A stretch of DNA of 64,000 nt from Choanephora cucurbitarum (Eukaryota > Mucoromycota > Mucoromycetes > Mucorales > Choanephoraceae): positions 434,001 to 498,000 of the forward strand of contig JAIWNI010000002.1 in NCBI GenBank assembly GCA_025331435.1. Reading direction: 5' to 3'. Position 1 is the first letter of the stretch. Every line of letters begins with the position of its first letter. Made by a program: the position numbers and the translations under genes. The notes beneath the pieces are model-generated. The model made no database searches. It saw only the letters and a list, made by a program, of their open reading frames with translations, and was not told the DNA's origin. This document shows positions 12,099 through 27,596 of the stretch, piece after piece.

Positions 12099-13795
12099 AT
12101 GCATCCTTCTGACTTTAACCCTTCTAAGCAAGGCAGTATAACTTCTTCTTATTTAGATTGTAATGATTCTGTTGATGGTATATTTTATTAGAAAAAAAAA
12201 CTATCATTGGCTCTTCTTTTTGACCTAGTTTTCTCAAATACTAGGAAGCGCACTAGGAGTATGGTATGAAGACTTGGAAGAATATGAAGATAATCTTCAG
12301 AGAATGGCAACTGCTAATTTAGATCAGGTACTTATTAATGGCAGCTTTTTATTTTCTGCAAGTAACTTGAAAGAAGAAAAAAAATCCCGAGCTTATAGCA
12401 TATATAGTCGTTTCAAGATGAATTGCAGCATGTTAACCAGTGGTTTGGTTTTTTATCAGATGCCGAGAAGACCGCTACAATTTATGCTTTACTACAACAC
12501 TCTTCTCAAGTGCAAATCAAATTCTTTATTCGTATGTTGCAAGAAATGAGGAAATCAAATCCATTAAATCGAGGTAAAAAGAAACGATTTGAGCCTTCCA
12601 ATTGCAATTGAACTAACTTTAGAAAAAGCTTCCGAAAGAGCATCTACACTCATGAACTTAAGTAACCGTAGACTATCATCCATCAATCAACAACAAAATA
12701 GAAATACGAGCAGCAGACATTCATTTGCACTGGGTGATACTCAAGAGTTGAATCGTATCTTTAATTCCAATAAAAAATGGCTTGATTCAGAAGAGCCACA
12801 TCATCCATCGCCTCCTCAACCTAGAACAACAATAAGCGTTCCAAGAGCGTCAAATCAATTGAGGCCAAGATCTGTCATCGAACTCAATCATGCACCATCC
12901 TCATTCTCTAACTCTTGGTCAAGACAACCAAACGTATTTAATAGCGCTGGCGTTACAGAAAACTACCGACCTATTGAGAGGCCTCGTTCTGCAGATATCA
13001 CCTCTTGGCAGCTCCCTTCTTCTACAAACAAATCAGCGACATGGCAAGCACTGAGTGGCTCGCACGATGTCAATGCTCAATCGCATTGGAAGAACAATAA
13101 TAACTGGGTTCATGTTCAACAACCTCAACATACTACAAGTAGCGGATTATTTCCTTATTTTGACAAACCCAAATCTACACTTCCTTCCTCTTCTACTACT
13201 TCTACTTCTGCAGCCGTCCGCTTTGATAATGAGTACAATCAATTCCTGGGACCATTGAGACATACCTTGGACCATAAGAAAAACCATGGATATGGTAGTG
13301 ATCCAGGAAACAGTTCTTCAACGAAATATGGATCAAGACTACCATCTGTACAAAATACGTCTAATCACCACCAATCACTCTCCCATCCAAAGACCAGATC
13401 AACACATCCTGAGCCTTCCACTAAAGAAGAAGCGGTTGATATGGAACTATTAGAAGGTAAAATCTTCCTCTTTCATTTAGCCCATATCGATAAAAAAAAG
13501 AAATGGTAGGCTAAATAACTTGATGAATCCTGCAGATGTCACTGCCTGGTTCAGAAGCATGCGATTACACAAGTACAACACTATTTTCGAAAAAATGCGC
13601 TGGCAAGATATTGTCAAGTTGAATGATCAAGATCTTCAAGATATAGGTGTAGCTGCTCTAGGCGCAAGACGCAAAATGCTCAAAGTCTTTGAAAACATAC
13701 AGGAGCACTGTAAAAGCCATGTAAGTTTAAGCGCCTTCTAGGTTACTCCTCAGATATCATTAAACAATCCCAAACTATAGCACGTCGATTTCTAG
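12099..13795 (+). CDS. VTS1: Vts1/Smaug-type SAM-domain RNA-binding protein
   Basis: Exons 12099-12177, 12245-12327, 12408-12573, 12623-13456, 13536-13720 and 13781-13795 give 453 residues with all phases closing. The N-terminal part (VWYEDLEEYEDNLQRM, then LQHVNQWFGFLSDAEKTA and QIKFFIRMLQEM) is the Smaug/Vts1 helical dimerisation module. A long Ser/Pro/Asn-rich linker follows, and then a SAM domain: DVTAWFRSMRLHKYNTIF to GVAALGARRKMLKVF. The basic GARRK segment corresponds to the face of Vts1 that binds hairpin RNA (Smaug recognition elements), where the family recruits the CCR4-NOT deadenylase. The third intron is only 49 nt. The very C-terminus is ambiguous: I spliced at the strong GTAAGT at 13721, while read-through would stop at 13741. 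Confidence 0.9.
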
Positions 13796-13960
13796 ATGTT
13801 GCTGATTTCTTCCGGTGCATAATGTGCGCTTGTATGTGTTAATAGATCGATATTGTACAGGATCCGATTTATTTTAAAATCTATCAATTTTGAACCAGTT
13901 TTTTTTTTCTAAATAAAAGGATCGTTCATGGACTTGATCTTAGTGTACCAAGAAGTTGAT

Positions 13961-14257
13961 TTATTTCTTGGCAAGAGCAGCTTCAGTACCCTTCTTGGCG
14001 AAACGTTGGTTACGGAGGAACTTGGCATCCAACTAAAACAGAAATAATACAATCAATTCATTGCATTGAAAATTGTATAGTCAATCTATACTTACACCCT
14101 TTTGAGAAGTGTACTTGTGGGTACGGGGCTTCTTGATACCGTTACGGTGGGCCTTCTTGTCTATTGGTGATGATTAGAATGAACTCGACTAGAAATAGCT
14201 GGGTCGCTTTCGCCACTTACTTTGGTTGTGGTTGGTGTGGTTCTTTGACTTGGCCAT
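13961..14257 (-). CDS. RPL29: 60S ribosomal protein eL29
   Basis: Three exons on the minus strand (14257-14221, 14160-14096, 14032-13961) give 57 residues, the usual length of eukaryotic L29. It starts MAKSKNHTNHNQ, continues KKAHRNGIKKPRTHKY and ends with a Lys/Ala-rich tail, as in all eL29 proteins. It is a small, very basic component of the large ribosomal subunit. The gene converges with VTS1, with about 165 bp between stop codons. The exons are too short to stand out as ORFs and were found by reading the splice sites. Confidence 0.95.
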
Positions 14258-15648
14258 TTCGATCTATTGCTGAGAGAACAAAGAATGTCAACAATGTCTG
14301 AAAAATTTCATATCTGGTGCGGCAGAGGAATGAAGATGTCTGGCTTTCTATTTCTTATTGTTGATTTACATATCCATCTATCCCCTTTTTCTTAAGCTTT
14401 CTCGTCTTTCAAATCGCAATCTATTGCTGTGCCGATCGAATCGTTTGTTCCAAACATCCTCTATTCCTCTTTTGCTGCCCTTTTCTGTATGCAATGTATC
14501 GATGGATTTACCTTTGGTCGATTATAAAGAAGGAACTTGTGGGTTCTAAGGCTTGATGATTGTTTAGTATGGAATTACCGGACTCTTGAGTCGGAGTTGT
14601 TCGAGCCGAAGTTCCTTATTTTACCCGAATTTAATGCTTCCTCTTCTTTTTCTGAGACACAATGCATGTAGACACATTCGATTTCTTATCTACTTTAGAA
14701 CTAACTTAACATGCATACACCTCTTGCTTTTTTGATTAGGAACTTACCAGGACGCTTAGTTTCCCATGCATTGCTTTTTCTATTTTGTTTATCTAAAGTA
14801 CCACTTCATTTAGAGGATTGCATAAACCTTTTTGGGATTATAGAGCTAAAAAAAAAAAGAAAGAAGTTTTTTCTTGACGATCTTTTGAATTCAAAATCAA
14901 GCCTATTTGAATTGAACATTTGACCTTGTTCCTTATAGAGAAAGGATTTGGTGGTTCTTGTATTCTATCATTGTAGCTATATCTTTATCTTGCGCGCTAT
15001 TCGTTTTTAGCAAAAGGGATATTTCTTTTTAGTATAGAACGAAAAGAAGAATATCCATAATCATTTCTATGATCACAGTAACAGCTTACAAAATGATCAC
15101 TTTCTGAATGAAATCTTGATGCAGTCTATAAAAGGTGTTTTACCTCTATGCTTGTATTAAAGATAGTAAGGATAAAGCCCCATTCTTTCCAGGAGAGCCA
15201 TATGTGCATCGTTTTTCTACTATGCTACTTGTTTATTTCAAGTGTTTGCTATAGCTGCATGCAGCAATGATTTTCTGTATACATACAGCAGTTTGTTTGT
15301 TTTTTTGAGTTTAAGCAACTTACAGCTCATGACATCAACCTTTCATTTCAAAGGCATAAGGATATGATTCATTGACGATATCCAACAAGCTACAAGTCTT
15401 TGGTTTATTTAGCAAAACATTGTCTGCACACACTCTCTGTTTCTCTTCTCCTCTTTCTTCTTTAATACCCAATATTTTTATAAGTAGGATCATGTATTTG
15501 TTTGATTTTGCATTATAGTAAAAAACAGCGGGATAATATCAAGGTTTATTGCATTACATAAAAAAATTCTCTAAGATGCAGATCTATAAGCATCAAAAAG
15601 GTGAATTGCTCTTGTTCTAAGCAACTAGCCTCTCTTTCTAAAAAAAAA
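14258..15648. other. Intergenic, no gene seen
   Basis: This spacer contains the presumed promoter of RPL29 on the minus strand and the 3' flank of the next minus-strand gene. The open frames at 14358-14549 and 14711-14923 are T-rich and show no recognisable protein features. Confidence 0.45.
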
Positions 15649-16169
15649 CTATTTGCACCCTCTATAGCCTACTACACACCATTCAATTGGAATCACTCCG
15701 ACATTTGGATGGGCCAAATCATTGAAAACCTCAGGTGTCATATCGAGTGAGCCTAAACATAAATATTGTCAGCATTTCTTAAAACAATGGTTAATTTGGT
15801 TGTCTTTCTACCTTCATTACAACCAGGACAACAATCAGTAACTGTACAGTAGGTTTCTTTGCCTTTATATTTTACTCGTAGTTGGACAAAGCACCATGGA
15901 CTCTTTCGGGAGGCTTTTCCATATTGTTTGATGTTCATGGCGCAGATGCGACTATGATCACTTGCTTTTGGCCCACAAGATCCAATAGCTCCACCCTCTG
16001 TCGCCGGATGAAAGAAGGTTCCTGTGCCTTTGAATATGTTTTCGATAAGGTCCACCACTCGTCCTAAACCAAGCTTGACGTGCTCGTCTCCTGTCTCTCG
16101 TGCTTGACATACATTGAACATCCATAAGATACAGACGAACAAACAAATTCTTGAGTTGAAAAATCTCAT
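15649..16169 (-). CDS. Secreted barwin/expansin-like double-psi beta-barrel protein
   Basis: Two exons (16169-15812, 15752-15649) give 153 residues. A signal peptide (about residues 1-24, with a hydrophobic core after MRFFNSRIC) is followed by a DPBB domain: GTGTFFHPATEGGAIGSCG, then CAMN, then TVTDCCPGC and SLDMTPEVFNDLAH, ending with WCVVGYRGCK. The Cys pattern and the D-x-CPGC...LD-x-(S/T)P signature are those of barwin/RlpA/expansin-like fungal secreted proteins, which bind or loosen cell-wall polysaccharide. There is no C-terminal expansin CBM63 domain, so this is the short single-domain form. The ATG at 16169 was chosen over an upstream in-frame TTG because it sets the signal peptide. 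Confidence 0.85.
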
Positions 16170-18445
16170 ACTGATATGAATCAAAAACTTGAGTTAGCAA
16201 AAATATGAAAAAAAGAAGAAGAAGAGAGTAAAAAGATTAACAAAATTTATCTTAGCCATGTTTCATATGTAGCAACATAGAAAGCAGGAGAATCAAGGAG
16301 TCAGAAAGAAGGGGGCGAAGGAAAGAGGGAGAGGAAAGGATTATACATATAAAAAAGTAGATTCATGGTTGACAAAATATCTGCATCTCTTATTGAAGTA
16401 AGAGTACGTGCTTTTAAGGAGGAATTGAATATTATCACATAAAGTTAGGCAAATTGACACAACATGATAAGCCTTGAAAACGGCACTGTTTGGAAGACTA
16501 CACCACTTTTCCTGTTCTTCTTTTTCTTCTGCATCCTTTTAAGGCACTTGATTTTTCTTTCCATATGAAGGAATAATATACTTAGTCTATCTGAAGAACC
16601 CTACAGTTTAATCAAATTAACATTGGATAGTTCAAACAACATTATATGACTTCGTATATGTTTTTTTTTTCTCTAGAAATTAAAGAGGACGAGTAAATCA
16701 TATTGCCTGTATTTTAGAAAATGCAGCTGAAGAAAACTGGTTTTAGTATAAATAAAACATACAGCAGTATTGCTTTCTGCTTTGCCTCCTCTTTTTAAGT
16801 CTCCCCTAGCTTTATTTCTGTTGTTATTGTATTACTTGGTGCACCACAAATATTTCATTTGATGCCTATAGATAGAAATCTGTCTACCTTTTCTCCAAGT
16901 ATCATCGAAACAAGTTGACTAATATGGTCATATTCACTAGTTTTTCAGAACCGTTCTATCTTACTTTAATTAACTATTGTCAATATGTTTATCACTTTAT
17001 GTTTGTTTGGGTATAACTAATCTTTCTTTTGTTTATTTTCTGCATAAAGAAAATAGAAACTTAGAAATACATCAGAAGAGATCGTACAAGTAACACCTTT
17101 AGCTGCAGATAAACATAGGATTGGCTTATGTGAATCAGATAGCGTGCAGTCTACTATTTTCAAAGAACGGTATAGAGGGAGACGACATTTGAGTGTTGGG
17201 GAGAAACAAAGTACTTGTTAAAGCTGCAGTCGGCCTTTTATGGAATGATTTCAAAGTGATTTCGAATCTCAAAAAAACAAGTTCGTTTCTCGGTACAGAA
17301 GTTGTGTTGTTATATATTAGACGCAAATATCGATTGAGCCTTTTCTTTTTATCAAAAGGTCACTTTCTCAAGATATGAAAGCCTCTGCATCTAATCATAC
17401 ATTTCAGTCGATATTGTACGCTGAAAATAAGTGCTACTAAATTCGCTAATATTCAAGACATAAGTTTGGCTTAACATTTTGCATTTTGTACTCTATTTGC
17501 TCTCTTTTTTATGAAAGAAAGAAAAAATACTCGTCTTATCCATAGGTAATCATATAAAGGTATGATGACACAATAGTAATCTGCATTTCTTCGAAGCAGT
17601 TTTTTAAAATGAAAGGTTGTACATTCCATAGAATCAACTATCTAAATAAACTGTATATTTTTGATATTAAACTCTGCTTCTCAAATAATTTATATTTACA
17701 TATCGTTAAAAGGTTTTATGGTGAATTGCTTGTAAGCTAAATTGCTAGCGTTTCAGATCGCTTTATGTGTCTTGCTTTACCATACTCCTTTCTGCTTTGT
17801 TCTTGTTCAAAGGTTTGTTATCTAAATGGTATAATGCCCATCAAACTACTGTTGTATTTTTTTTTTTACTTTGCTTAGTTTACTGTTGAATGCAACAGCT
17901 GTTATCCACAGTATTTGATTGTTTTATTACTTCCATCCTCGAATCTCTTTATCTCGTTTTGTATTTGGGGCATTTGACAGCTCCCTTTGATCTCTTATGG
18001 AACAGACTCTTAGAATACATCTCTGAATTTCCATTCATAATGATTAGAACTTCTGAGCACGTATTAATAGTTCATTACATGATGACTTATTAACTTGGCT
18101 GTTTAAACTATTAGTTTACAAGTCCAACATGACTTCTTTTAAATCCTTCTTTAACAGCTTTTCTTACTTTTTTAACACATGCTTTGGAGTTGCTACGTAT
18201 TTCATATTCTGATTAGTTCCCTCAATACTTATTGCAGATCATTGTATTCTTTTGTTACATCTCCTTTCTAATTCCTTATTCTATGTTACTTCGTTTTAAC
18301 TATATAATTAGCCAAACGATTTAAAGAATCTGGTATTCATCACATACAATCTTGTTGGCTAATTACTACGTTATATATGTGCTTCTTTTTTTTGTACTAT
18401 ATAAAAAGACAATGTTACACAAAGTTTATCAAAAAGATTAAAAGA
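16170..18445. other. Gene-poor AT-rich region
   Basis: No gene can be supported here. The open frames at 17135-17378 and 17890-18093 have no domain resemblance and overlap AT-rich sequence on both strands. Confidence 0.5.
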
Positions 18446-18527
18446 TAGTGCAAGTGAGGTTCGAACTCACGCCTCCGAAGAGACCAGGGCCTAAACCTGG
18501 CACGTTAGACCACTCCGTCATTGCACT
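18446..18527 (-). tRNA. tRNA-Leu (anticodon UAG)
   Basis: On the minus strand the acceptor arms AGTGCAA and TTGCACT pair perfectly over 7 bp. The anticodon stem CCAGG/CCTGG encloses the loop TTTAGGC, giving anticodon UAG. A long variable arm (TCTCTTCGGAGG) marks a class II tRNA, consistent with Leu, and the T-arm is GTGAG-TTCGAAC-CTCAC. No intron is present. It stands alone in a gene desert. Confidence 0.95.
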
Positions 18528-20803
18528 GCTTATGCTAAAAATTTATTTTAATAAAATATATGATGCTTTTTGAAGTCACGTGACTTTTTTAGCCAATGAA
18601 AAGGCTTGATCGCTATTAGTAATAAAGAAATTGTAAGCATCACGAATGTTGTAGGGATTTTGCAAAGTCTTTTGTTCTACAGAGCAACAATAATATATGT
18701 TGTTTCCCTTGCCTAGTCTCGGAAAGTCAATGAACATCTCATAGAGTAATTCATTTTAGTGTTTCATATAATAGTCAAGTCTTCGTTGCTGATTTGGCAG
18801 GAAATTTAGTATTACTCCTGAACCCAAAAGGAACACTGAAATTATTTTATTTGTATAGCAATGCAAGAGTCATGAAGTTGGCCTGCTATAAATAACTGCT
18901 TAGAGATAGATAATATCAGATGTGACTGAAGATCAGACATTGTGCATTATGGACCAAGTCTTTTCTCATCACCAAATCAAAGAATATAGAGACATATTTT
19001 GTTAGCTAAAGAAGGTTCGCTGAGTTTTTACTTAATAAACTTAGTTGAGTATTAGTTGAGCTTTGCTGTTTTTTTTGGATTATTGCTTCTGATAAAACAT
19101 CCACACATACAACAGAGGTTCCTTTAATTCGGCTACGGTGGAATGAGATTTTTAAATTAAATTCCAAGCTAGTTTGTATACAATATCGATGCCCGTATCT
19201 GTTAAGCTGTAACAAATTTTACTTATCCATATTGTTGTCAAATAAAAAGAAAATAGTTTTTGAATAACGAATGAGTTTTTTTTCTGCACTATACCAATGT
19301 TCTGTATTTTTTCCGTTCCTGAGTACATTGGGATTAGGATTTTAAAGATAAGATGACTTGTATTTAAGCTTGTATAATTTCTCTATACTTTGACGGGTAA
19401 GTAAGCGATGCTACCTCTATGTGCCATATATATCGACCTTAATTATATTAAGCTTTATAAAGCTTATTGTGTATTGCATTTAAATAAACGTTTATTTTAT
19501 TGTAAATAGCTCTTACTATCAGACTTCAAGTCTATCATGGTCTAGTCACCAAAATATCTTTCAATTATACAAACACGTTATCGGTATTCGATTAGATATG
19601 CAAATTCTGTAAAGCTTTGGGAGTTTGAATTGAAGCAGAAAACAAGGCTACTTGTTAGTGATGCAACAATCGAATCATAATAAGAAAATCATCAAGAAAT
19701 AACATACAGCTAGATAAGACGCTTTCTCTTGACATGTGTCTATAGCAACGTCGTTGTAGCGAATACAATTCTTGCCTCAAGCTGCACTGACTTAACTTTG
19801 AATGGTGCCTCAAAATGCAAGCTTTGCAATGAGTCGAAAACAAGAGAGTTTCTACTATAATTTCACATATAAGCTATCCCATCTGACACAATTACTTGCA
19901 AAACCACAAGAGACTGTACTAGACAATACTTTTTTGGGCATTTCCCTGTTTATGCCTTGATGTAAAAGCCATAATTTAGATTAACAATGTCTTGCTGCTT
20001 GCAAGTACTGAAATTAGATAATCTCAGTTAACACTTTAGATTTAGTATCTATTGAACTTCGCTTGGACTCATAATATTGGGGAAGGGTTTTCAATAGACA
20101 TCAAAATATACCATAAAGCCGGAGACACTTTCAGAGCTCTATTTATAATCATTTTCAAATACTACATCTCATTTTTGTGCACATGATAAGATTAATGTAG
20201 TCGTGTGGAAGTTGAAGGAAAGCGTAGAGTATGAATCTAATTAGACAGTCGTTATTGTTTGCTTGATGCTCAAGTAAAAGCTACTGGATATCTTTAGTCT
20301 CAAGACTTTATGCAAAGCTAGTTTCTATAGCTATATAAAATAAAAAAACTTCTCATAAGTATACAGAATGTCAGTTCCAATTTAACTGTCTGAACATAAC
20401 AAGATGACTTCATGTTTAATGGACAACACATTCAACTTTTTAGTACCTTTATTTCCTACTACCTTAGGGACTAAAACAAAAAAAAAGAGACAAAAAAGAG
20501 AGACCCTTCTGTTTGATTAGACATTCGACTTCTCAGCCATGTCTGTTTCAACTTATTCACACTGTAGAAAAAGACTCCCTTAAATAATGCAAAATAAAAT
20601 AAAATAAAGCAGATAACAAAATTCAACGTAAGCAAATTTAGATGCTGTACGTTCTTTGTTGCGATTGAGCCAAATCATTTTGATTTAGAGACCGCATTTC
20701 TCTGTTTTTGTACTCTCACTCACTTTGAGTTTGTTTACAAGTCAGTTCTAACTCAACTCTTTCTCTTTCTCTTTTTCTCTCTTTAAGCACATTCACATAC
20801 AAG
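18528..20803. other. Gene-poor region upstream of SEC23
   Basis: No gene seen. A perfect 18-bp palindrome, TAAGCTTTATAAAGCTTA, lies at 19449-19466. The last 100 bp before the SEC23 ATG are CT-rich, typical of a fungal promoter/leader. Confidence 0.45.
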
Positions 20804-23553
<2,750 letters not shown>

Positions 23554-23728
23554 TTTCTTCATCCTTAATTCCATTTTTTATACACTTTTTTTTTCTTTTT
23601 CAAATAATAAAACAAACACAAAAAAAAGAAGAAGCAGTTTATGTTTCCTATTTCAATGTAAATATTAATATAGTTTACTATTATTAAACAATAAAATACT
23701 CTATCAATTTTCTCAAACAAGAATTCAA

Positions 23729-24378
23729 TTAAAAGATGAAAAAGAGATAGAGACCAATGATGACTGAGAATAAGAAATGAAGTGTACTCAAAGGGGAAGA
23801 AGAGTCAATAGCAGCAGAAGTAAGGTTGTCGGGTCTGTTTGTATCACTTGCATTACGGCAAGCACTACTATTCCAATTGGTAGCTGAATTTGTCAATACT
23901 ACGTCTGTGCACTTTTTCGAAAAACAAATTAATTTTAGAATACAACATAATCAAATCTCATACAAACCTGATACAAGATACCGTCTCCTCCATTGTATTG
24001 GACTTGGATAGTTGCATTAGTGCCTGATGCAATAACTGGTACCAGACTAAAATCGATAGGCAAACAAGATTCTCCAGGATAATTTCTATCACCACTACCA
24101 ATGCTGGTCAAGTTTATTCTGAAATCAGAAAGAATAGGATTCGACTTGGCCACGAGAGAAATACCATAAATATAGACAGGATGGGATGAATAAATCTGAA
24201 GAAAAGCATCCTTAAGTGGCATTTGAGTTCGATTGCCTACGGCAGAACTAGCACCACCGCATGGTATCTGTGATTCTGCACTTTCATTATATCCTCGAGA
24301 AGGCGGATAGATAAGTTCAAAATGAGCATATACTGATTGTAGAAAGACAATTAAGGATAAGATAGAGTAGAGTTGCAT
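23729..24378 (-). CDS. X325 / BIM1-like copper-binding secreted protein
   Basis: Two exons (24378-23968, 23911-23729) give 197 residues. A signal peptide ends at ...SVYA, so the mature protein starts with His (HFELIYPPSRG), the N-terminal His used for copper binding in LPMO-like folds. The conserved PCGG, several N-glycosylation sequons and the GDGILYQ-CTDV block match the X325/Bim1 family, which in Cryptococcus takes part in copper acquisition at the cell surface. The C-terminus is hydrophobic after a Ser-rich stretch (from HFLFSVIIGLYLFF), suggesting a GPI anchor. It lies divergently upstream of a ferric reductase-like gene, a plausible metal-uptake context. A polysaccharide-active role is less likely for X325 proteins. 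Confidence 0.82.
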
Positions 24379-27300
24379 GGTGAGAGGATATAAATTGACA
24401 GGCTTCTTTTGTTTTGTTTTATTTCCTAAAAAGGAATGCTTCGGTTGTAGTTAATTAAATAAAGGATATGAGACAATCAAGAAAGGAAGGCGACGTAGCA
24501 GTCAAATGATGGAAAAGTGAATGTAAGAAAGTGAATGTCAGTACAAGAAAGGAAAGCAACCTAAGAAAAGAGAGAAAGGGAAAGAAGAAGAAAAAAAAAG
24601 CCAAGCATCCTTTCTGAAACTAAAATTCCGACTGATTTTCTTACATGTACACACACGCACACCCTTTTGACAAAAATACTATCACAAGAAAATTGTGCTT
24701 CTAAAAATGCTGCTCTAAAAATGTTGTCGTACAACGAAGAACATTTAATTTAACAAGTAGATCCTTTGTACACTATTTGCAGCACGACTTTATTACTTAC
24801 TCTGATTTCTGACATCGAAATTGCTACTATGTGCATGAACTAAGCAGTTGAGCCTGAATGATGAGTCAGGATAACATTAAATCATGATGAACTTCTTTCA
24901 CTGTAAGATAGATCTATCAACTAAAACAGAAAAGCCTGATTCTATCTTGGTAAACAAGAGTGTTTGATTTGATTTTTGTCATTAAGTTAAGATTCTATCA
25001 AAGTCAGAAAGAATGCATAATAGTGAGATTATAGAACTGCATGCTGATAATTCAGACATTGAACGGCTCTAGAGATCATTGAAATAATACTGAGAGGAAA
25101 GCAAATAGAACGAAATGGCCTTCATATTGTGTTTTGTTTCTGTCCAGTTACGAGCCAGTATGATTGGATCTGTTTACTTCATTTGTACGAACAAAAGCAA
25201 CTTTAGAAGTAAGGAAAGAAAGTGAGAAGGTTTAGTTGCCAGCACAGTTAATTTATAAAATATAGGAAGCGCTTGCTCTCTAATAACTGGTTTAATTGAT
25301 TTTAGGTTTCTGAGAATTACAGTAAAAGAATGATAACAACAACATTATATCAATGTCTTTAGTCATATCTCAATTACTTTGCTTCATTGGCAAATGCGTA
25401 TGTTCAATTGCTACTTCAACTAAATACATAGCAACCTATCGGTTAAAAAGCGCTTGTGAATAGGTTATTTTTTATTTTATTAAACTTAAAAGGCCTGTCC
25501 ATGTAAACATACCATCTCAAATTCCTCAACACTAGACAATCATCAGTTTACCATGTACACTTTCGTTTTCGTCTTCCAAATACATTATTTCCAGTTACAC
25601 ATTGGTTTCAGTGTATCTTTTAGTTGTGCTGAGCATATGGTTTGGTAAAGACTTTTTGAGGCTTTTATACGTTGCCAAACAAAAAAAAAAGGATACGCAT
25701 TTAACAAGAGTTGCATCAATTCATTAATATACCATCGTCAATACCATGACTAGTCAAAGTATTGTAGGCCAGTGCAGTCAGTTTATCGTTCAAAGCTTGT
25801 TATTTTATTTGTTCACGATGGCCTCAGAAGTAACTATATTATACGTCGAACAACCAACACTTCTACCCAAAAAACTAAAAGAATGGCAAAACGTTGTTTC
25901 TTGAAGAAGGAGAGGGAAGGATGCTGCCTTGAGTTTTATAAAGAGCATATAGCATCAGTAGCAAAACGGAAACTGATACCTTAAATAAAGACATGTTAGT
26001 GACTTGAGAGGTATAATATTGAGGAAACTATCACCAGTTTAAGGCCAAGAAAAGCATGGAAGTGGCGTTGATCTAATGACAAGACAAATGCTTCCCTTGA
26101 TGTAAGCATTGTTGGAAAGTCAAGAAATCATTGAAGATAATGTACATAAACTGGAACGAAATGGAAGACGGGATATAGTTGGAAGAGGGCAAAAGAAGAT
26201 TTCGTTAATCAATGCAATGCAATTAACGTTTAGAAAATTGTTCACTGTTGATATACTTGTGATACTAATCTGAAAGGTTGTTTCTCTTATACTCACAAAT
26301 TATGCTAAATATTTATCTTCATTCTAGGCTTACTAGGACTTCAAGTCACTATCTCAAATTAGATGCTTAATCTTGATAGAAGGATCATTATCTAATATAA
26401 TAAGCATAGCCTTATCTAAAGCAGAAAGACCAATTTGTAAAAAAAAAAAAAAAAAAAATAAAGACTACTTTGTCCTAAGGAGCTTTAGCCAGCATATGCC
26501 TTCTGATTTCGCTCGAATTTCAGCAAGGGGCGGAAATAACTTCAAAAATAGGGTTCTCAGCTTCTATGACTTAATAGTATATATTCGTAAGAAAGCACAG
26601 TTCCGCGCTTGTTTGTGTGTGTTTTTTTTTCTTGATCGGGTGTATAACTACTCACTATAGCTTCTTTTTTATATAATTGTGAAAATCAATACAGACCTGC
26701 ACAAAAGAACAGTTCCAACATCGCGTCAAGTTAAACAGAGGCGTTTCTCTCATTTCCTTTTAAAGCTGAGGTAGATAGGTTTTCATAAACTATCTGATCT
26801 AAGTTTGTGCAACATTCTTCTTATTTTTGACAAAGATTGGTCGGAATTTTAGTTTCAGAAAGGGTTCCTTGATTCGACGTTGCCTTCCTTTTTTGTACCA
26901 ACTCTTTTCTTTTGTTTTGGTCTTTACGACACTTTCCTAACTTGACCATCTACGTTTTTTTTCTTTTATCTATTTTCTCGACATAATGCTTATTGCGTTG
27001 CTTTCCTTTTTAGCCATTTTGCTTTGCCTCTGCTTAGCATTTTCTTTTTTTTTTTGTGAGAGATTTTTGCTTTTTCTAGCTGTGTCATAGGACGATATTT
27101 GATCTTCCACTTCCACTTGCTCTTGTTCTCACGTACACTCATGCACACTAACTTTATTTGCCAGAATCAGGGATTCAAGTGAAATTCTGGTTTCTTATTC
27201 ATCTTAACAGAAATTAAGTGATTAAGCAAACTTTATTTTTATCTTAGTTATAGCGGGTCCTGCATCTACAGCAAATTTGTACTTCATTATTTTGAAACAA

Positions 27301-27517
27301 GATTTCCTTCTAATAAAGGCCTTATCAATCTCTTTCTCGAGTAAGCACATCATTATTTTCTTCTTTTACTGCTACACAATAAATCCTAAAAAATTAGAGA
27401 GGTTTTAGCTTCTTCCTGAAATACGATTGGAGATTAGTGTATCAAAAGCAGTCCATATTTGCTGAATTACCGACAAACATTTAAACTTCTAGTTGACCTT
27501 TCTAAAAAAAAAAAAAC
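24379..27517. other. 3.2-kb divergent intergenic region
   Basis: This shared upstream region lies between the X325/BIM1-like gene (minus) and the ferric reductase-like gene (plus). It holds A and T homopolymers, including a run of about 20 A at 26438-26457. I found no copper-regulon core element by eye and no gene; the frames at 25772-25984 and 26373-26660 are not convincing. Confidence 0.45.
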
Positions 27518-27525
27518 TATATAAG
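27518..27525 (+). promoter_or_regulatory. TATA box of the ferric reductase-like gene
   Basis: TATATAAG follows an A-run and lies 72 bp upstream of the ATG at 27597, a usual fungal spacing. Confidence 0.45.
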
Positions 27526-27596
27526 TACAATCCTTTTCTTCATCCTTTTACTACTATTACTATTTACTACTCTAATCAACCAAAAAAGAAGCAGCT

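Noticed and set aside
5977..18845. Shared 16-mer GAACCCAAAAGGAACA near 5979 and 18830
   Set aside because: Flanks do not match, so chance or a very short relic is more likely than a dispersed repeat.
26373..26660. Plus-strand frame spanning the 20-base A run as a gene or processed retrocopy
   Set aside because: No recognisable parent sequence upstream of the A run and no target duplication seen.
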